A stretch of DNA of 64,000 bases from Corynebacterium sp. ES2730-CONJ (GCF_024834055.1 NZ_JANUXZ010000002.1:62001-126000); one strand, 5' to 3'. Shown: positions 8,253 to 18,524, counted from the stretch's first letter. Made by a program: numbers and translations. Notes: a model not told the origin generated them from the sequence alone.

Positions 8253-8696
8253 ATGTACCATCCTAAACCCGGATTCGCCCTTCTCCAGTGTGCAGAATAC
8301 GAACCTCGCCGGATCTATCATCCGCCGCCGGTCACACTCCCCGAAGACATAACAACGCACATCAAATGCTCTCTCTACCGAGCGCTTCAATGCGCGTGCG
8401 GTCAAAAGCCCATCTCAGTCCTGCGCGCCAGCTCTTACGACGCAGCAGTCATCAGGCATATACGCGCAAAACTAAAGGGACAGCCAACCTCACATACACA
8501 GCTCGGCCATATCCAGATCGCCAGCCTCCATTTTTTCCGCAAGAAGGACACCTATCACACCTCCCTCGACGCCCCCGTGCACGTATACGAGGCTTATGGC
8601 ACCTTTTCAGTCGGCCCTGATCACCGCGCCTTTACTGCCACCGTCAAGAAAGAAGAGGGCACCGCAGTCCGTATCTCCACTCTTCGCGTTATCTGA
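8253..8696 (+). CDS. Rv3235-family conserved protein
   Basis: The 147-residue product resembles the Rv3235 (DUF6459) family found next to secA1 in Corynebacteriales. The family pattern is an amphipathic ALQCACGQKPISVLRASSYDAAVIRHI-type helix pair (here residues about 46-72) followed by a beta-rich half with a VYEAYGTF strand and an R-[AI]-x-A-x-V-x-x-x-x-G core. No membrane segment or catalytic motif is present. Function is unknown. The start is supported by AAAGGAG a few bases before ATG 8253. A smaller opposite-strand frame here (8196-8405) lacks homology and is rejected. It is convergent with secA1 across a shared hairpin. Confidence 0.65.
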   Translation: MYHPKPGFALLQCAEYEPRRIYHPPPVTLPEDITTHIKCSLYRALQCACGQKPISVLRASSYDAAVIRHIRAKLKGQPTSHTQLGHIQIASLHFFRKKDTYHTSLDAPVHVYEAYGTFSVGPDHRAFTATVKKEEGTAVRISTLRVI

Positions 8697-8711
8697 TCTC
8701 TGATACCCAAA

Positions 8712-8758
8712 GGAGCGGGCTGCAACCATCCTGTCTATCAGGGGTTACAACCCGCTCC
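8712..8758. terminator. Terminator hairpin between Rv3235-like gene and secA1
   Basis: GGAGCGGG at 8712 pairs with CCCGCTCC ending at 8758, extended inside by AACC/GGTT. It lies between two convergent genes and could serve both; neither side has a long T run. Confidence 0.5.
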
Positions 8759-8798
8759 GCAGGCTGATAATGATCGAGTTCTGTCTGCCGAGTGCGGT

Positions 8799-11369
8799 CT
8801 ACGCCTCGGCGGAATCGCGCTGTTCAGCCAGTTGAGCAGCAGCGGCATCAGCTTGGGCCTGGAAGGTGCGCCGGAGCATGAAAAGCTGGCGTACGGTTTC
8901 TTCCTTGATGGCATCTTTCATAGCATTAAACATATCGCCTCCCTCTTTTTGGTATTCAACCAAGGGATCGCGTTGCGCCATGGCGCGCAAGCCGATACCT
9001 TCCTTGAGGTAGTCCATCTCGTAGAGATGCTCGCGCCATTTCTGGTCAATGATGGGCAGGATGACCTGGCGTTCGAGGTAACGCATCTGCTTGTCACCAG
9101 CGACTGTGCTGACCAGCTCTTCAAGAGCTGCATATTGTTCATGAGCATCAGCCAGCACGGCTTCCCGCAGTTCATCTGAACTCAGCTCGCCGGGGCGGCC
9201 ATACTGGGAGCCTTCGATAAGCGACTGCGGGGTCATCGACGGTCCGTAGAGGGACTCCAGGGCATTCCACAGTGCATCAAGGTCCCAATCCTCAACATAG
9301 CCATTGGCTGTAGCGCCATCCACGTAGGCGGAGATAGTTTCGTCAATCATCGCTTGGATATTATCGGCGATATTGGCTGACTCCAGAATCTCGCGACGCT
9401 CACGGTAGATGACCTTACGCTGCTCGTTCATGACCTCATCGTATTTGAGGACGTTTTTACGCATCTCAAAGTTCTGGTTCTCAACCTGTGCCTGCGCACC
9501 CTTTATAGAGTTGGTAACCATCTTTGCCTCAATAGGGACATCATCGGGAACGTTGAGGCGATTCATCATATTCTCCATGGTCTGCCCGACAAATCGAACC
9601 ATCAGGTCATCGCGCATAGAGAGATAGAAACGAGTAGTACCTGGGTCACCCTGACGACCCGCGCGGCCGCGCAGCTGATTATCAATGCGGCGGGATTCGT
9701 GGCGCTCAGTACCGAGCACATATAAACCGCCCGCTTCGCGTACCTCGTCGGCTAGAGACTCCGAGCGCGTCTTTTGCTTTGCAAGCTCGTCATCCCAGGC
9801 GGCTTCGTATTCCTCAGGGGTCTCCACGGGATCCAAACCGCGATCGCGCAGTGCTATATCAGCCAAGATATCGGGGTTACCACCCAGCACAATATCGGTA
9901 CCACGACCGGCCATATTGGTAGCAACCGTGACAGCACTTGGCAAGCCTGCCTTGGCTACAATTTCGGCCTCTTCAGCATGATGCTTGGCATTAAGGACAT
10001 GATGCTTCACACCTTTGCGTTGGAGGAGCTGAGATAAATACTCGGAGCGCTCCACTGAGGTGGTACCAACGAGCACCGGCTGGCGGCGCTGAACGCAATC
10101 AACGATATCTTCTACCACTGCGGCAAATTTTGCCTCTTGGGTCTTATACACCAAATCGGTCATATCATCGCGGTGCGGTGGCCGGTTAGTTGGAATGGGA
10201 ACCACGTCCAGCTTATAGATCTGGTGCAATTCGGCTGCCTCTGTCTCAGCGGTACCGGTCATTCCGGCCAGCTTCTCATAGAGGCGGAAGTAATTCTGCA
10301 AAGTGATGGTGGCTAAGGTCTGGTTCTCATTTTTGATCTCCACCTTCTCCTTCGCCTCGATAGCCTGATGCATACCCTCGTTATAGCGGCGACCATCAAG
10401 CACACGGCCCGTGAAGTCATCGACAATCATGACCTCACCGTTGCGCACGATATAGTCCTTATCGCGGGTGAACAGCTCTTTAGCCTTCAATGCATTATTG
10501 AGATATGACACCAACATCGAATTCTCAGGGGCATATAGATTCTCGATACCCAGCATATCTTCGACGAAGGCAACACCCTCTTCACGCACACCAACGGTGC
10601 GCTTACGATGGTCGACATCATAATGGATATCCACCTTCATCTTCGGAGCGAGTGCCGCGAACACGTTGTAGTGCTGAGAGGCGCCATCAGCGGGACCTGA
10701 AATGATCAGCGGGGTTCGAGCTTCGTCGATAAGAATAGAGTCAACCTCGTCGACGATTGCATAATGGTGGCCACGCTGCACTAAATCGTTGAGGGTATGC
10801 ACCATATTATCGCGGAGGTAATCGAAGCCGAGCTCGTTATTAGTACCGTAGGTAATATCGGCGTTATAGGCCTCGCGACGCTCGTCAGGGCGCATATTCG
10901 AAAGAATGACTCCCACTTCCAGGCCAAGGAAGCGGTGCACACGTCCCATCCACTCGGCATCGCGCTTAGCAAGGTAATCGTTAACCGTCACCACGTGCAC
11001 GCCCTTACCTTCGAGCGCATTAAGGTAGGCGGGCAATACACAGGTCAGGGTCTTACCCTCACCTGTGCGCATCTCGGCCACTGAGCCGAAGTGCAAAGCC
11101 GCACCGCCCATCACTTGCACCAAATAGTGCTTTTGTCCCAAGACGCGCCAAGCAGCCTCCCTAGCAACAGCAAATGCCTCGAGAAGCAGATCATCGACGG
11201 TCTCTCCGTCTGCGATGCGACTCTTGAACTCTTCGGTCTTGGCTTTCAACTCCTCATCGGTGAGATCGGAGTACTGTGGCTCGAGAGCCAGCACTTCCTC
11301 TGCAATTTTCTGAAGACGCTTAACTTTGCGTCCTTCGCCGATGCGCAGCATCTTAGAAAGTCCGAACAC
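8799..11369 (-). CDS. secA: Preprotein translocase ATPase SecA1
   Basis: SecA is the motor that drives unfolded preproteins through SecYEG. The product has 856 residues, somewhat shorter than SecA1 of mycobacteria (about 950), mostly at the C-terminal tail. It shows the Walker A MRTGEGKT near residue 105, the DEAD-box segment [16 protein letters not shown] near 210, [10 protein letters not shown] and the second RecA motif [13 protein letters not shown] around 570-580. The C-terminus ends in an Ala/Gln-rich helix with no zinc-binding SEC-C domain. It is transcribed alone. Start ATG 11369 gives the usual [14 protein letters not shown]-terminus and has AAAGGA upstream. Confidence 0.96.
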   Translation of the reverse strand: MFGLSKMLRIGEGRKVKRLQKIAEEVLALEPQYSDLTDEELKAKTEEFKSRIADGETVDDLLLEAFAVAREAAWRVLGQKHYLVQVMGGAALHFGSVAEMRTGEGKTLTCVLPAYLNALEGKGVHVVTVNDYLAKRDAEWMGRVHRFLGLEVGVILSNMRPDERREAYNADITYGTNNELGFDYLRDNMVHTLNDLVQRGHHYAIVDEVDSILIDEARTPLIISGPADGASQHYNVFAALAPKMKVDIHYDVDHRKRTVGVREEGVAFVEDMLGIENLYAPENSMLVSYLNNALKAKELFTRDKDYIVRNGEVMIVDDFTGRVLDGRRYNEGMHQAIEAKEKVEIKNENQTLATITLQNYFRLYEKLAGMTGTAETEAAELHQIYKLDVVPIPTNRPPHRDDMTDLVYKTQEAKFAAVVEDIVDCVQRRQPVLVGTTSVERSEYLSQLLQRKGVKHHVLNAKHHAEEAEIVAKAGLPSAVTVATNMAGRGTDIVLGGNPDILADIALRDRGLDPVETPEEYEAAWDDELAKQKTRSESLADEVREAGGLYVLGTERHESRRIDNQLRGRAGRQGDPGTTRFYLSMRDDLMVRFVGQTMENMMNRLNVPDDVPIEAKMVTNSIKGAQAQVENQNFEMRKNVLKYDEVMNEQRKVIYRERREILESANIADNIQAMIDETISAYVDGATANGYVEDWDLDALWNALESLYGPSMTPQSLIEGSQYGRPGELSSDELREAVLADAHEQYAALEELVSTVAGDKQMRYLERQVILPIIDQKWREHLYEMDYLKEGIGLRAMAQRDPLVEYQKEGGDMFNAMKDAIKEETVRQLFMLRRTFQAQADAAAAQLAEQRDSAEA

Positions 11370-11535
11370 GAGTGAGTTCCTTTACTAGCAAATGGTAAGT
11401 TTTAGTGGTTTTTAACCCCTCGCCCACCACGACGAACCGCAGCGAAACTCGGGAATAAAGGTTACCTATATCGTTCCAATAGGCACCTCGCTATTTCTCC
11501 GTGACCATTGTACTCACAACAGTTACAAAGCAAGA

Positions 11536-11556
11536 ACCCCAATCATAGATTGGGGT
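11536..11556. terminator. Second hairpin downstream of hpf
   Basis: ACCCCAATC and GATTGGGGT are perfect 9-bp arms around a 3-nt ATA loop. It follows the main hpf terminator and lies well upstream of secA1. Confidence 0.45.
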
Positions 11557-11567
11557 GAAAAATCAAA

Positions 11568-11609
11568 GACCCTCCGCCGCCTCCCCGAGGGGACCACGGG
11601 CGGAGGGTC
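11568..11609 (-). terminator. Terminator of hpf
   Basis: GACCCTCCGCC pairs with GGCGGAGGGTC. On the minus strand the hairpin is followed by TTTGATTTTT, a good U-rich tail. Confidence 0.75.
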
Positions 11610-11658
11610 TGGCTCAACCGCGCACGACCTCGCGCGATCAAGCTTGACCTAGTTTGAC

Positions 11659-12324
11659 CTAGCTCAAGGAGATCAAGCCATAATCGAATGCGTGGCGGCG
11701 ATAAACCACCGACGGGTTACCCGTCTCCTCATTGATGAAGAGATAGAAATCATGACCAACCAATTCCATCTCGCTCAGCGCATCGTCAACGCTCATAGGC
11801 TTGGCGGGGTGCTCTTTGGTACGAACGATTTGTCCCGGCTGGATATCTTGGACCTGATCAGCATAAGGATCATGATCATATAATTCCTCGCGAGTATCCT
11901 CTTTGGCGGCTCGCTTCTCAGATTCATTGACCAATCCGGCAACAATCTCGCCAGTGTTCTTAGGGGCACGGTGACCAGATAGGGAGATCGAACGACGTGC
12001 CTTCACCTTACGCAGGGAACGTTCCATACGTGAGAGAACCGTTTCCAGAGCAGCGTAGAAAGAGTCCTCTTTCGCTTCAGCTCGCGCAATATGGCCTTTG
12101 CCGGTTGCCGTGATCTGGATCCGATCACTCTCGTTGGCGCGGCGTGGGTTGCGCTCGTGCTGGAGCTCCACGTGGAAGAAGGTGAGAGTCGGGTCGAGGC
12201 GGGCGATTTTTCCTAACTTGCTCCGCACGCGCTCCGCGAAGTGCTCTGGAACCTCGACATTACGGCCAGTAATTGTTAACTGGACATCGGGGCTCAGGGT
12301 ATCTTTTTCAGCAGGCGTGGTCAT
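11659..12324 (-). CDS. hpf: Long-form ribosome hibernation promoting factor
   Basis: Long HPF inactivates ribosomes in stationary phase by binding the 30S decoding site and pairing 70S particles into 100S dimers. The N-terminal S30AE domain (about residues 10-110) contains the ITGRNVEVPEH start strand and the RVRSKLGKIARLDP helix. A charged linker follows, and the C-terminal dimerisation domain includes VDDALSEMELVGHDFYLF and VVYRRHAFDYGLI. I chose ATG 12324, nine bases after AGGAAGG; the upstream extension to 12438 is not conserved. Length 221 fits the long form. A 10-bp tandem duplication (CTTGACCTAG/TTTGACCTAG) covers the stop codon. Rv3241c is the syntenic equivalent. Confidence 0.92.
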   Translation of the reverse strand: MTTPAEKDTLSPDVQLTITGRNVEVPEHFAERVRSKLGKIARLDPTLTFFHVELQHERNPRRANESDRIQITATGKGHIARAEAKEDSFYAALETVLSRMERSLRKVKARRSISLSGHRAPKNTGEIVAGLVNESEKRAAKEDTREELYDHDPYADQVQDIQPGQIVRTKEHPAKPMSVDDALSEMELVGHDFYLFINEETGNPSVVYRRHAFDYGLISLS

Positions 12325-12465
12325 AGTCACGTACCTTCCTGGTCGGCCGCCACCCGAATCTTGTGAAGGATTACTCAAGATAAGGAAAATGTGGCGGGAA
12401 GCAACTTCATTATCAATAATACATCGCGTCATAGTCATCGCGCCAAACCTTTTCTGCCTCTGCAG

Positions 12466-13083
12466 CTAGGCATGACTGAGCGCCAGAACTCCGTATACAT
12501 TTGCGCCCGCCCAACTCAGAGCATTCACTGAGGCCCGCATTGTAGCTCCTGTGGTCAACACGTCGTCGACCACCACAACATTTCCTTTGAGCTGGCTTTT
12601 TAAGGCCACAGCGCGCTGCATATTTCGAGCACGGTGTGTCGCCGAAAGCCCCACCGATTCCTGTGTTGATTCCCTCAAGTACAAACAATCGGCCACCTCC
12701 ATCCCCGAGGCTTGGCATATGCGCCGCACCGGGTCTCCGCCCCGTTTACGCGCCGAACTGCGCTTCGTGGGCGCCGGCACTAGTATGACCGGCTCCGGCA
12801 AATGTCCGCAGACATATAAATACTCAACACTCGCGCGCAGCACAGCTCCGAGGAAAGGAATAGCATCATAACGCCCGCGCTCTTTGATCTGGATAATCGT
12901 TCGCCGTCGCACTCCACCGAGAGGCCCCAAGGAGAAAGTAGGCACCTGGGGGTCGATTCGCAAGGACACGGGGCTTGGGATACTCCGAAAGACCTGTTCG
13001 CACTCTGAGCACACAATAACCCCTGGGTGCCGGCATCCCACACACTCTTTGGGTAAGAACAGCTCTCTAAGGGGCAAGAGCAC
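12466..13083 (-). CDS. comF: ComF-family phosphoribosyltransferase
   Basis: This ComFC/GntX-type protein has an N-terminal zinc-finger-like segment (CVGCRHPGVIVCSEC, residues about 15-29) and a C-terminal type-I phosphoribosyltransferase domain with the PRPP loop VVVVDDVLTTGATM near 170. In transformable bacteria ComFC aids uptake of single-stranded DNA; in most actinobacteria its role is undefined. Length 205 is normal. It lies between hpf and lpqB as in Rv3242c. The 160-bp gap to lpqB holds a 34-bp perfect palindrome. Confidence 0.85.
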   Translation of the reverse strand: MLLPLRELFLPKECVGCRHPGVIVCSECEQVFRSIPSPVSLRIDPQVPTFSLGPLGGVRRRTIIQIKERGRYDAIPFLGAVLRASVEYLYVCGHLPEPVILVPAPTKRSSARKRGGDPVRRICQASGMEVADCLYLRESTQESVGLSATHRARNMQRAVALKSQLKGNVVVVDDVLTTGATMRASVNALSWAGANVYGVLALSHA

Positions 13084-13191
13084 CGCGCAGCTCCCAACTT
13101 ATGGAATTAGCTCACCAGATATTCAACAACCGACCTTCACCTGTAACCATAGTGGTCGCAACCCCGAGTTGCTAAGCATAGTGCCTCTCCG

Positions 13192-13225
13192 TATTGGGGA
13201 ATCGGGGGCCCCCGATTCCCCAATA
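13192..13225. repeat. 34-bp perfect palindrome (TATTGGGG family, copy 1)
   Basis: The arms TATTGGGGAATCGGGGG and CCCCCGATTCCCCAATA are exact complements with no loop. It lies 20 bp after lpqB and before comF. There is no T run beside it, so it is not a classic intrinsic terminator. Related copies are at 31302, 34210, 37555, 51139 and, degenerate, 41917. Confidence 0.9.
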
Positions 13226-13245
13226 TGGAGGAGGGGGGATTACTT

Positions 13246-14973
13246 CTATTGAGGAATCACCGTCACAGCGCGCTCGCCTTCTAAACCTTGGATCTCGCGC
13301 CAATAGGTTGCCGATCCAGTAGTTGACAGCTGCAAGCTTGCGCGGGCGTCGGTGATATATACGGCCGATTGGTTGCTACTGAGATTGACTACCGGCGCTA
13401 CTATATTGCCGGAAGACAGTGCCAGCGCTGAGGATCCGTCGGGTTCGGCACGCCACACGGGAGTATCACTACTCGAAGTCCCCACATACAGGGTGCCCTC
13501 AGGACCCCAATCGAGTGATACCGCTGAACCGCGAGCCACTTGGAGGATCTCATAGCGGTTACTGAGCTTGCGCTCTCCTGCACGCGGGGTGGAAACTGTA
13601 GCAATATAAACGTAGCCATCAATAATAAAAGCCGCGCGTACGCCGTTATTAGACAAAGCGAAAGCAGATATATCGGGGCTATTGTCGTTGAGATCGAGAT
13701 CAGCAATGTCGACGTCGATCAGTGCGCTTTCTTTACTACTCTCCGAACGTGCAATGCGCTTAATAGAATTACCATCTGCCACCACCCACAAGGCTTTGCC
13801 CTTATTTTCGAAAGTGGGTTGGGTAAACGTGCGAGCTTCAGCGACGGTGGTCAGGGCTCCGTCAATATCCCCGATGAGCAACTGGGATTGTTTAAGATCG
13901 CCAGAGCCATTGGTGCGCACGAGTGCGACAGTTTTGCTCTGGGCGGAAATATTGAAGGATTCAATATCATTGAGTGTGCCTAATGGGCCGGTAACCGGAC
14001 TTTCTTGGCCAGCAGATACTTGGGAAATGGAGCCACCGGTCAGGGCATACATAGTTGCGGATGAGGCTCGGGCGGCCTGCGGGTTGAATTCAGGGAAATC
14101 GTCCACGGTAAGATTGGCGTCTCCCTCGGCAGTCAGCAATGGGACCCCGTCAACATCGAAACGGTACGGTCCCGCGATCCCTGCAGTGGCAAGCGTCCAC
14201 ACGAGCTGGGCAGCGAGTCGGTGACGGGCATCATCATCAAATTCGGCAAAACCGGCGAGCTGATAGATGCCGTTGTCAATCCCGACAAAACTGGCGGTGG
14301 CGGGGATTTGATCGAGGACTCCTGGGCTGAGAGCCTTCGAGGGGCCTGCGATAATGAGGCTAATGAGAGCCGATCCCAGAGAGCTGGAGCCGGAATATAC
14401 CCAGCGTTGGTCGGCGACAAGGGTATCGCCTGCGGGATTGAAGAAGAAAATTGCTTGGGTAAGGTAACGATTGCGCAGTTCAGTACGTTCCACCACAATC
14501 TCGTTGGGGCTATTTGAAATTCGCCACTGGCCGTCGACTCGCACCAGTTCAACGTCCGCACGATAGTCGCTACGCTGCGGATTATACGCCCCACCTTCGC
14601 TGATGGTGCCTACCACAGTACCGGTAATGGTATAAGAGAGTTTGTTAGTGTCGCGGGCAATATTACTCGACATATCTATGCGATCTAATACCGTAATAAT
14701 CGGCTGAGGTGCCCACTTTTGGGCAAAGGAGGCGGTGAGATAATGTCGAGCCTGTTGGTAATTTTGGCTGGGATTCGCGCTTGCAGCATAGAAATCACGT
14801 ACGAGGAGATCAGGTTCACGTCCTAGTATTGGCCCGGGCTCTTGGGTGGGAGTTTGGCTACTAAGACTCCGTAGTGCTTGCGGTTCACTCGTCGAGGGAA
14901 GGGTCACACACCCAGTCAACGCGCTGATCGAGACAACTACGAAGATTAGCCCACAGGGATTCTTGACGTACAT
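13246..14973 (-). CDS. lpqB: Lipoprotein LpqB, partner of the MtrAB two-component system
   Basis: LpqB is an outer-face lipoprotein that binds the sensor MtrB and modulates MtrA phosphorylation. With start ATG 14973 the signal peptide is short: a lysine at residue 4, a hydrophobic core and the lipobox SALTGC with Cys22. The mature part has the GerMN-like domain near residues 150-260 and a C-terminal beta-propeller-like half. A longer reading begins at TTG 14994, overlapping the mtrB stop (TTGA); it would put acidic residues before the signal core, so I prefer the ATG. Order mtrA-mtrB-lpqB is conserved in Corynebacteriales. A palindrome follows the stop. Confidence 0.92.
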   Translation of the reverse strand: MYVKNPCGLIFVVVSISALTGCVTLPSTSEPQALRSLSSQTPTQEPGPILGREPDLLVRDFYAASANPSQNYQQARHYLTASFAQKWAPQPIITVLDRIDMSSNIARDTNKLSYTITGTVVGTISEGGAYNPQRSDYRADVELVRVDGQWRISNSPNEIVVERTELRNRYLTQAIFFFNPAGDTLVADQRWVYSGSSSLGSALISLIIAGPSKALSPGVLDQIPATASFVGIDNGIYQLAGFAEFDDDARHRLAAQLVWTLATAGIAGPYRFDVDGVPLLTAEGDANLTVDDFPEFNPQAARASSATMYALTGGSISQVSAGQESPVTGPLGTLNDIESFNISAQSKTVALVRTNGSGDLKQSQLLIGDIDGALTTVAEARTFTQPTFENKGKALWVVADGNSIKRIARSESSKESALIDVDIADLDLNDNSPDISAFALSNNGVRAAFIIDGYVYIATVSTPRAGERKLSNRYEILQVARGSAVSLDWGPEGTLYVGTSSSDTPVWRAEPDGSSALALSSGNIVAPVVNLSSNQSAVYITDARASLQLSTTGSATYWREIQGLEGERAVTVIPQ

Positions 14974-14990
14974 AAATGAGAACTCGTCTT

Positions 14991-16604
14991 TCAAAGGTCC
15001 GCTACGGCATTTAAGCGTTCGGAGGCATCTGGGATGTCAATGCGAAGGGGTAGTGGGTCTTGACCATAACCCTCACCCGGTAGCTTGGGAATAGTTAAGC
15101 GAAAGCATGAGCCAGCACCTGGGAATCCGGTGGCCTCGAGACTGCCACCATGGAGAACCGCGTCCTCATGTGAAATGGCTAAGCCCAGTCCAGTTCCCCC
15201 TGAATGGCGCACGCGCGCCGGATCCGCTCGCCAGAATCGATTGAAAACCAAGTCTTCCTGACCGCTCTTGAGTCCAACACCGTGATCTGTCACGGTCACC
15301 GATACGGCCTGCGCATTTTCCCCGATCGCTACCGTTACCGGTTTCCCCTCGGAGTGGTCGATGGCGTTTGCTAGGAGATTGCGCAAGATACGCTCGATGC
15401 GCCTCGGGTCGCACACCACTTGCACGGGCGCATCGGGAAGATCGAATTCAACGTCCACATGAAGTTCGGTTGCTAGATGCGACGTATATTCATAGGCACC
15501 CTTGACGCAGGCCCGCATATCGATGGTCGATTCTGCGAGCTCAGCTACTCCCGCATCATGGCGAGAGATCTCCAGGAGGTCGTTCAACAGTGCCTCGAAT
15601 TGATCGAGTTCACTGACCATCAGTTCGCTGGCCCGCCGCATTGCGGGACTTAACTCCTCATTATGAGACTGGATCATATCAGCTGCCATGCGCACTGTCG
15701 TTAAGGGAGTACGCAGCTCGTGGGACACGTCAGAGGTAAATTGGCGCTGTAGGCTGCCATATTCTTGCAGCTGATCGATTTGCTTCGATAGCGAAGCTGC
15801 CATGGTATTGAAGCTCTCCGCCAATCGCCCCATTTCGTGCTCGCCTTCAACAATCATGCGTTCTCGTAGATGCCCAGCGGCAAAGCGTTCAGCAATGCGA
15901 CTGGCCGCTCGAACTGGTGCTATAACCTGGCGAATTGTTAGCCACGTGATACCCATCATAAGAACCACAAGGACTAGGCCTGCTGCAGCGAAAACGCCGC
16001 GCAGTAGTGATAGCGTAGCGCGCTCAGCCTCCATTGATAGCACCAGATAAACCTGCAGATTCGGGATATCAGATTGAGTTGGCGTGCCAATGATCATCGC
16101 CCGATAGCTGGTGCCGTCGGCACGCGAAATGGTAGCAAATTGATATGATACTTGGCCTTGGGAAACAAATGATCGCAGCCGTTCCGGGATGCGATACGCC
16201 TCCGGGGCAACCACAATTGAATCGTCGGGGCCCTCCACGAGTAGTACTGGCTCGTATGCAGTCTGTGAATCCGGTGAGTTAATCGATCGCGAGGTTAGCG
16301 CTGCTCGCGCCGCATTGAGACGTACCTGCACACTTGAGCTTGTTGAGGTTGCCTCGATTTGTTGCTCTACCGCGATCCGCGCTCGCTCGATCTCAGCATC
16401 AGCGATATCCAGTTTTGCCTGAATCAGCTTGGAGGTCACTATAGAGACCAAAATATAGGCCAATCCCAGCATTACCACCAAGGAGGACGCCAAGATAGTG
16501 GTGATCAGGCGGTATTGTAGCGAGGTGCGCCAGCTTTCGGCGATCCAAAACCGTAGTCGATGGTGATTGCTCCGGAACTTTTTAATAAAGGGTCGTAGCT
16601 TCAC
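14991..16604 (-). CDS. mtrB: Sensor histidine kinase MtrB
   Basis: MtrB is the membrane kinase of the MtrAB system, which controls division, wall hydrolases and osmotic response. Two membrane helices (about residues 33-55 and 203-225) enclose an extracytoplasmic sensor domain. A HAMP domain (about 227-280) leads to the H-box SHELRTPL with phospho-acceptor His295, and the catalytic ATPase domain shows NAIDHS (N-box) and GGTGLGLAIS (G2). Length 537 is standard. The GTG start at 16604 overlaps the mtrA stop as TAGTG, so translation is coupled; lpqB follows directly. Confidence 0.95.
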   Translation of the reverse strand: MKLRPFIKKFRSNHHRLRFWIAESWRTSLQYRLITTILASSLVVMLGLAYILVSIVTSKLIQAKLDIADAEIERARIAVEQQIEATSTSSSVQVRLNAARAALTSRSINSPDSQTAYEPVLLVEGPDDSIVVAPEAYRIPERLRSFVSQGQVSYQFATISRADGTSYRAMIIGTPTQSDIPNLQVYLVLSMEAERATLSLLRGVFAAAGLVLVVLMMGITWLTIRQVIAPVRAASRIAERFAAGHLRERMIVEGEHEMGRLAESFNTMAASLSKQIDQLQEYGSLQRQFTSDVSHELRTPLTTVRMAADMIQSHNEELSPAMRRASELMVSELDQFEALLNDLLEISRHDAGVAELAESTIDMRACVKGAYEYTSHLATELHVDVEFDLPDAPVQVVCDPRRIERILRNLLANAIDHSEGKPVTVAIGENAQAVSVTVTDHGVGLKSGQEDLVFNRFWRADPARVRHSGGTGLGLAISHEDAVLHGGSLEATGFPGAGSCFRLTIPKLPGEGYGQDPLPLRIDIPDASERLNAVADL

Positions 16605-17278
16605 TAGTCGCCAGTCTTATAACCCACACCGCGCACGGTTAGGACAATCTGCGGATTTTCGGGGTCTTTTTCGATCTTGGCGCGCAAGCGCTGGACGTGT
16701 ACATTCACCAGGCGCGTATCGGAGGCGTTCCGATATCCCCACACTTTCTGTAGCAATTCTTCGCGTGTGAAAACCTCTCCGGGTTTTGAAGCTAGTTCCG
16801 AGAGCAAATCAAATTCCAGGGGTGTTAGGGAAATCTCCTCGCCGCCACGTGTGACGGTATGACCTTTGACGTCAATGTAGAGATCCGCGATATGTACAGA
16901 GTCATGAGTTTTATCTGCTGCGCCGCGTAAACGAGCGCGCACGCGAGCCACCAGCTCTTTGGCTTTAAACGGCTTGGGGATATAATCGTCCGCTCCCGAT
17001 TCGAGACCGAGAACTACGTCGACTGTATCGGTTTTGGCGGTCAGCATCACGATAGGCACGGCAGAATCTTGGCGAATTGCACGGCAGATATCGATACCAT
17101 TCATCCCCGGCAGCATGAGGTCGAGCAGGATTAGATCGGGGTTCTCCCGGTAGCAAGTATCTACCGCCTGAGCACCATCGTTGACTACCACGCTGTCAAA
17201 GCCCTCAGCTTCGAGCACTAGCGAGAGCATTTCTGAGATCGCTGGATCGTCATCGACTACGAGAATCTTATGGGCCAT
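16604..17278 (-). CDS. mtrA: Response regulator MtrA
   Basis: This OmpR/PhoB-type response regulator of 224 residues has a receiver domain with acidic pocket DDD near residue 10, phosphoacceptor Asp53 in LLDLMLPG, Thr80 and Lys102 (PKPFK), then a winged-helix DNA-binding domain ending in LTVRGVGYKTGD. In mycobacteria MtrA targets dnaA and the Rpf/RipA hydrolases; in corynebacteria it targets mepA, nlpC and betP. Start ATG 17278 is preceded by an AGAAGGAAAAGAAG purine tract. About 120 bp separate it from tmk, so it probably has its own promoter. Confidence 0.97.
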   Translation of the reverse strand: MAHKILVVDDDPAISEMLSLVLEAEGFDSVVVNDGAQAVDTCYRENPDLILLDLMLPGMNGIDICRAIRQDSAVPIVMLTAKTDTVDVVLGLESGADDYIPKPFKAKELVARVRARLRGAADKTHDSVHIADLYIDVKGHTVTRGGEEISLTPLEFDLLSELASKPGEVFTREELLQKVWGYRNASDTRLVNVHVQRLRAKIEKDPENPQIVLTVRGVGYKTGD

Positions 17279-17397
17279 CTTCTTCTTTTCCTTCTCACCC
17301 CAGCGGCCTGCAGGCGGTGCAGCGAGAATTCAGTTGTTTGGTTGTTGAGCAGATGAGAGGTCGTACCGATAATGTTAGAGCTAAGCGAGCAACAACA

Positions 17398-18066
17398 CTA
17401 GTCTCGGGGTTGAGTTTGTGGTCGCATATATTCGGTGAGATTGGTGCAAGCGGGTAGCTTTTCACGGACTTGGGCTTCAACCTCCGCGTGATTGTACTGT
17501 CCGTCAATGATCAACCATGGGGAATACCAATTTTCCTGCGCTAATCGTCGATAGGTGGCGGCGGTACGATTTTGCAGACCACGATCGGCCTCATAGCTAT
17601 CAATCGCACGGTCAGTATCGGTGCGAGCACGGTGGTGAGCGCGCTCATGGGCGAGCTCAGGTGATGTAGCTAATAATATTTGAAGATCAGGTACGGGCAA
17701 CCCTTGCTCTATGAATTCGAAGGTTGCCACCCACTCTACAAGTGCATCGTCTAGGCTACGCGCCGCGCTATAGGCAGCGTTACTAGCGACATACCTGTCG
17801 AGGATCAATACGCGGCGGGGGTCGTATGCATATGAAGCTATATAGTCTTTGACCTCTGCACGATCGAGAGCGAAAAGTACCGCCATAGCATTAATAGAGT
17901 CGGCAACGTCCCCAAGATCATGATGAAGCGCCCGCTGCGCCAGCTGTGCGTGTATGGAGTCTTGGTAGCGGGGGAAAGAGAGGGTGTCTGCGTCGAAGGC
18001 GTTCCGCAACCGTTTCACCAAGGTATTCTTTCCGGCCCCATCGATACCCTCAATCGCAATAATCAT
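17398..18066 (-). CDS. tmk: Thymidylate kinase
   Basis: Phosphorylates dTMP to dTDP for DNA synthesis. The P-loop reads EGIDGAGKNTLVKRL near residue 7, with Asn in place of the more usual Ser/Thr, a variant also seen in mycobacterial Tmk. The DR(Y/W) motif appears as LDRYVASNAAYSAA near residue 90, giving the catalytic Arg, and the LID region lies near 140-160. Length 222. Position just before mtrA matches Rv3247c. The usual sahH between tmk and manA in mycobacteria is absent. Confidence 0.92.
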   Translation of the reverse strand: MIIAIEGIDGAGKNTLVKRLRNAFDADTLSFPRYQDSIHAQLAQRALHHDLGDVADSINAMAVLFALDRAEVKDYIASYAYDPRRVLILDRYVASNAAYSAARSLDDALVEWVATFEFIEQGLPVPDLQILLATSPELAHERAHHRARTDTDRAIDSYEADRGLQNRTAATYRRLAQENWYSPWLIIDGQYNHAEVEAQVREKLPACTNLTEYMRPQTQPRD

Positions 18067-18094
18067 CTAGCGTTCCATTCTCTCCTGGGTTACT

Positions 18095-18445
18095 CTAGGT
18101 CAGCGCCTCAGTATAGACATCGAGATCAAGATCGGTTTCCGCTAATTCGAGAATCGAGCTGGCGCTTTCACGAAGCTCCTCATCACCATGACCGATAAGC
18201 TCTCGTATAAAAGGATAGTGTTCTACCACTTCCCCATCGGTATAAGGAGCCGAAGCCCAAATAGCCACGATCGTTGCGGCGGCGAGTCCAATAATGAACT
18301 CATCATCACTGCCTTGGTCATCGAGCCCTAGGAGAATTGCATCGTGAATATTGCTCGCGATCTCAGACTCGTCCAGCATAGCAAGCTCGTCAAGGAAAGA
18401 AGTGACCACTTCTTCATTGAAGATTTCATGATCCCACGCGTGCAT
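18095..18445 (-). CDS. DUF4259 protein
   Basis: A small acidic protein of 116 residues resembling DUF4259, whose members begin with a M-x-A-W-x-x-x-x-F-x-N/D-[DE] stretch; here MHAWDHEIFNEE. It is largely helical, with leucine/alanine-rich segments such as IIGLAAATIVAIWAS that are too charged at the flanks for a confident membrane helix. No function is known. The ATG at 18445 is chosen over 18463 because GGAAGGA lies seven bases before it. It sits between tmk and manA on the same strand, probably as a single-gene insertion relative to the mycobacterial order. Confidence 0.7.
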   Translation of the reverse strand: MHAWDHEIFNEEVVTSFLDELAMLDESEIASNIHDAILLGLDDQGSDDEFIIGLAAATIVAIWASAPYTDGEVVEHYPFIRELIGHGDEELRESASSILELAETDLDLDVYTEALT

Positions 18446-18524
18446 ATCAACGTCCTTCCGCATCGAGCTGGTACCTATTTGTATCTTGATTTGTAGTCGT
18501 AGTCGATCGCATTATCAAGCCCTT

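Noticed and set aside
8196..8405. Minus-strand frame overlapping the Rv3235-like gene
   Set aside because: The plus-strand gene has a strong ribosome binding site and family similarity; the minus frame is its shadow.
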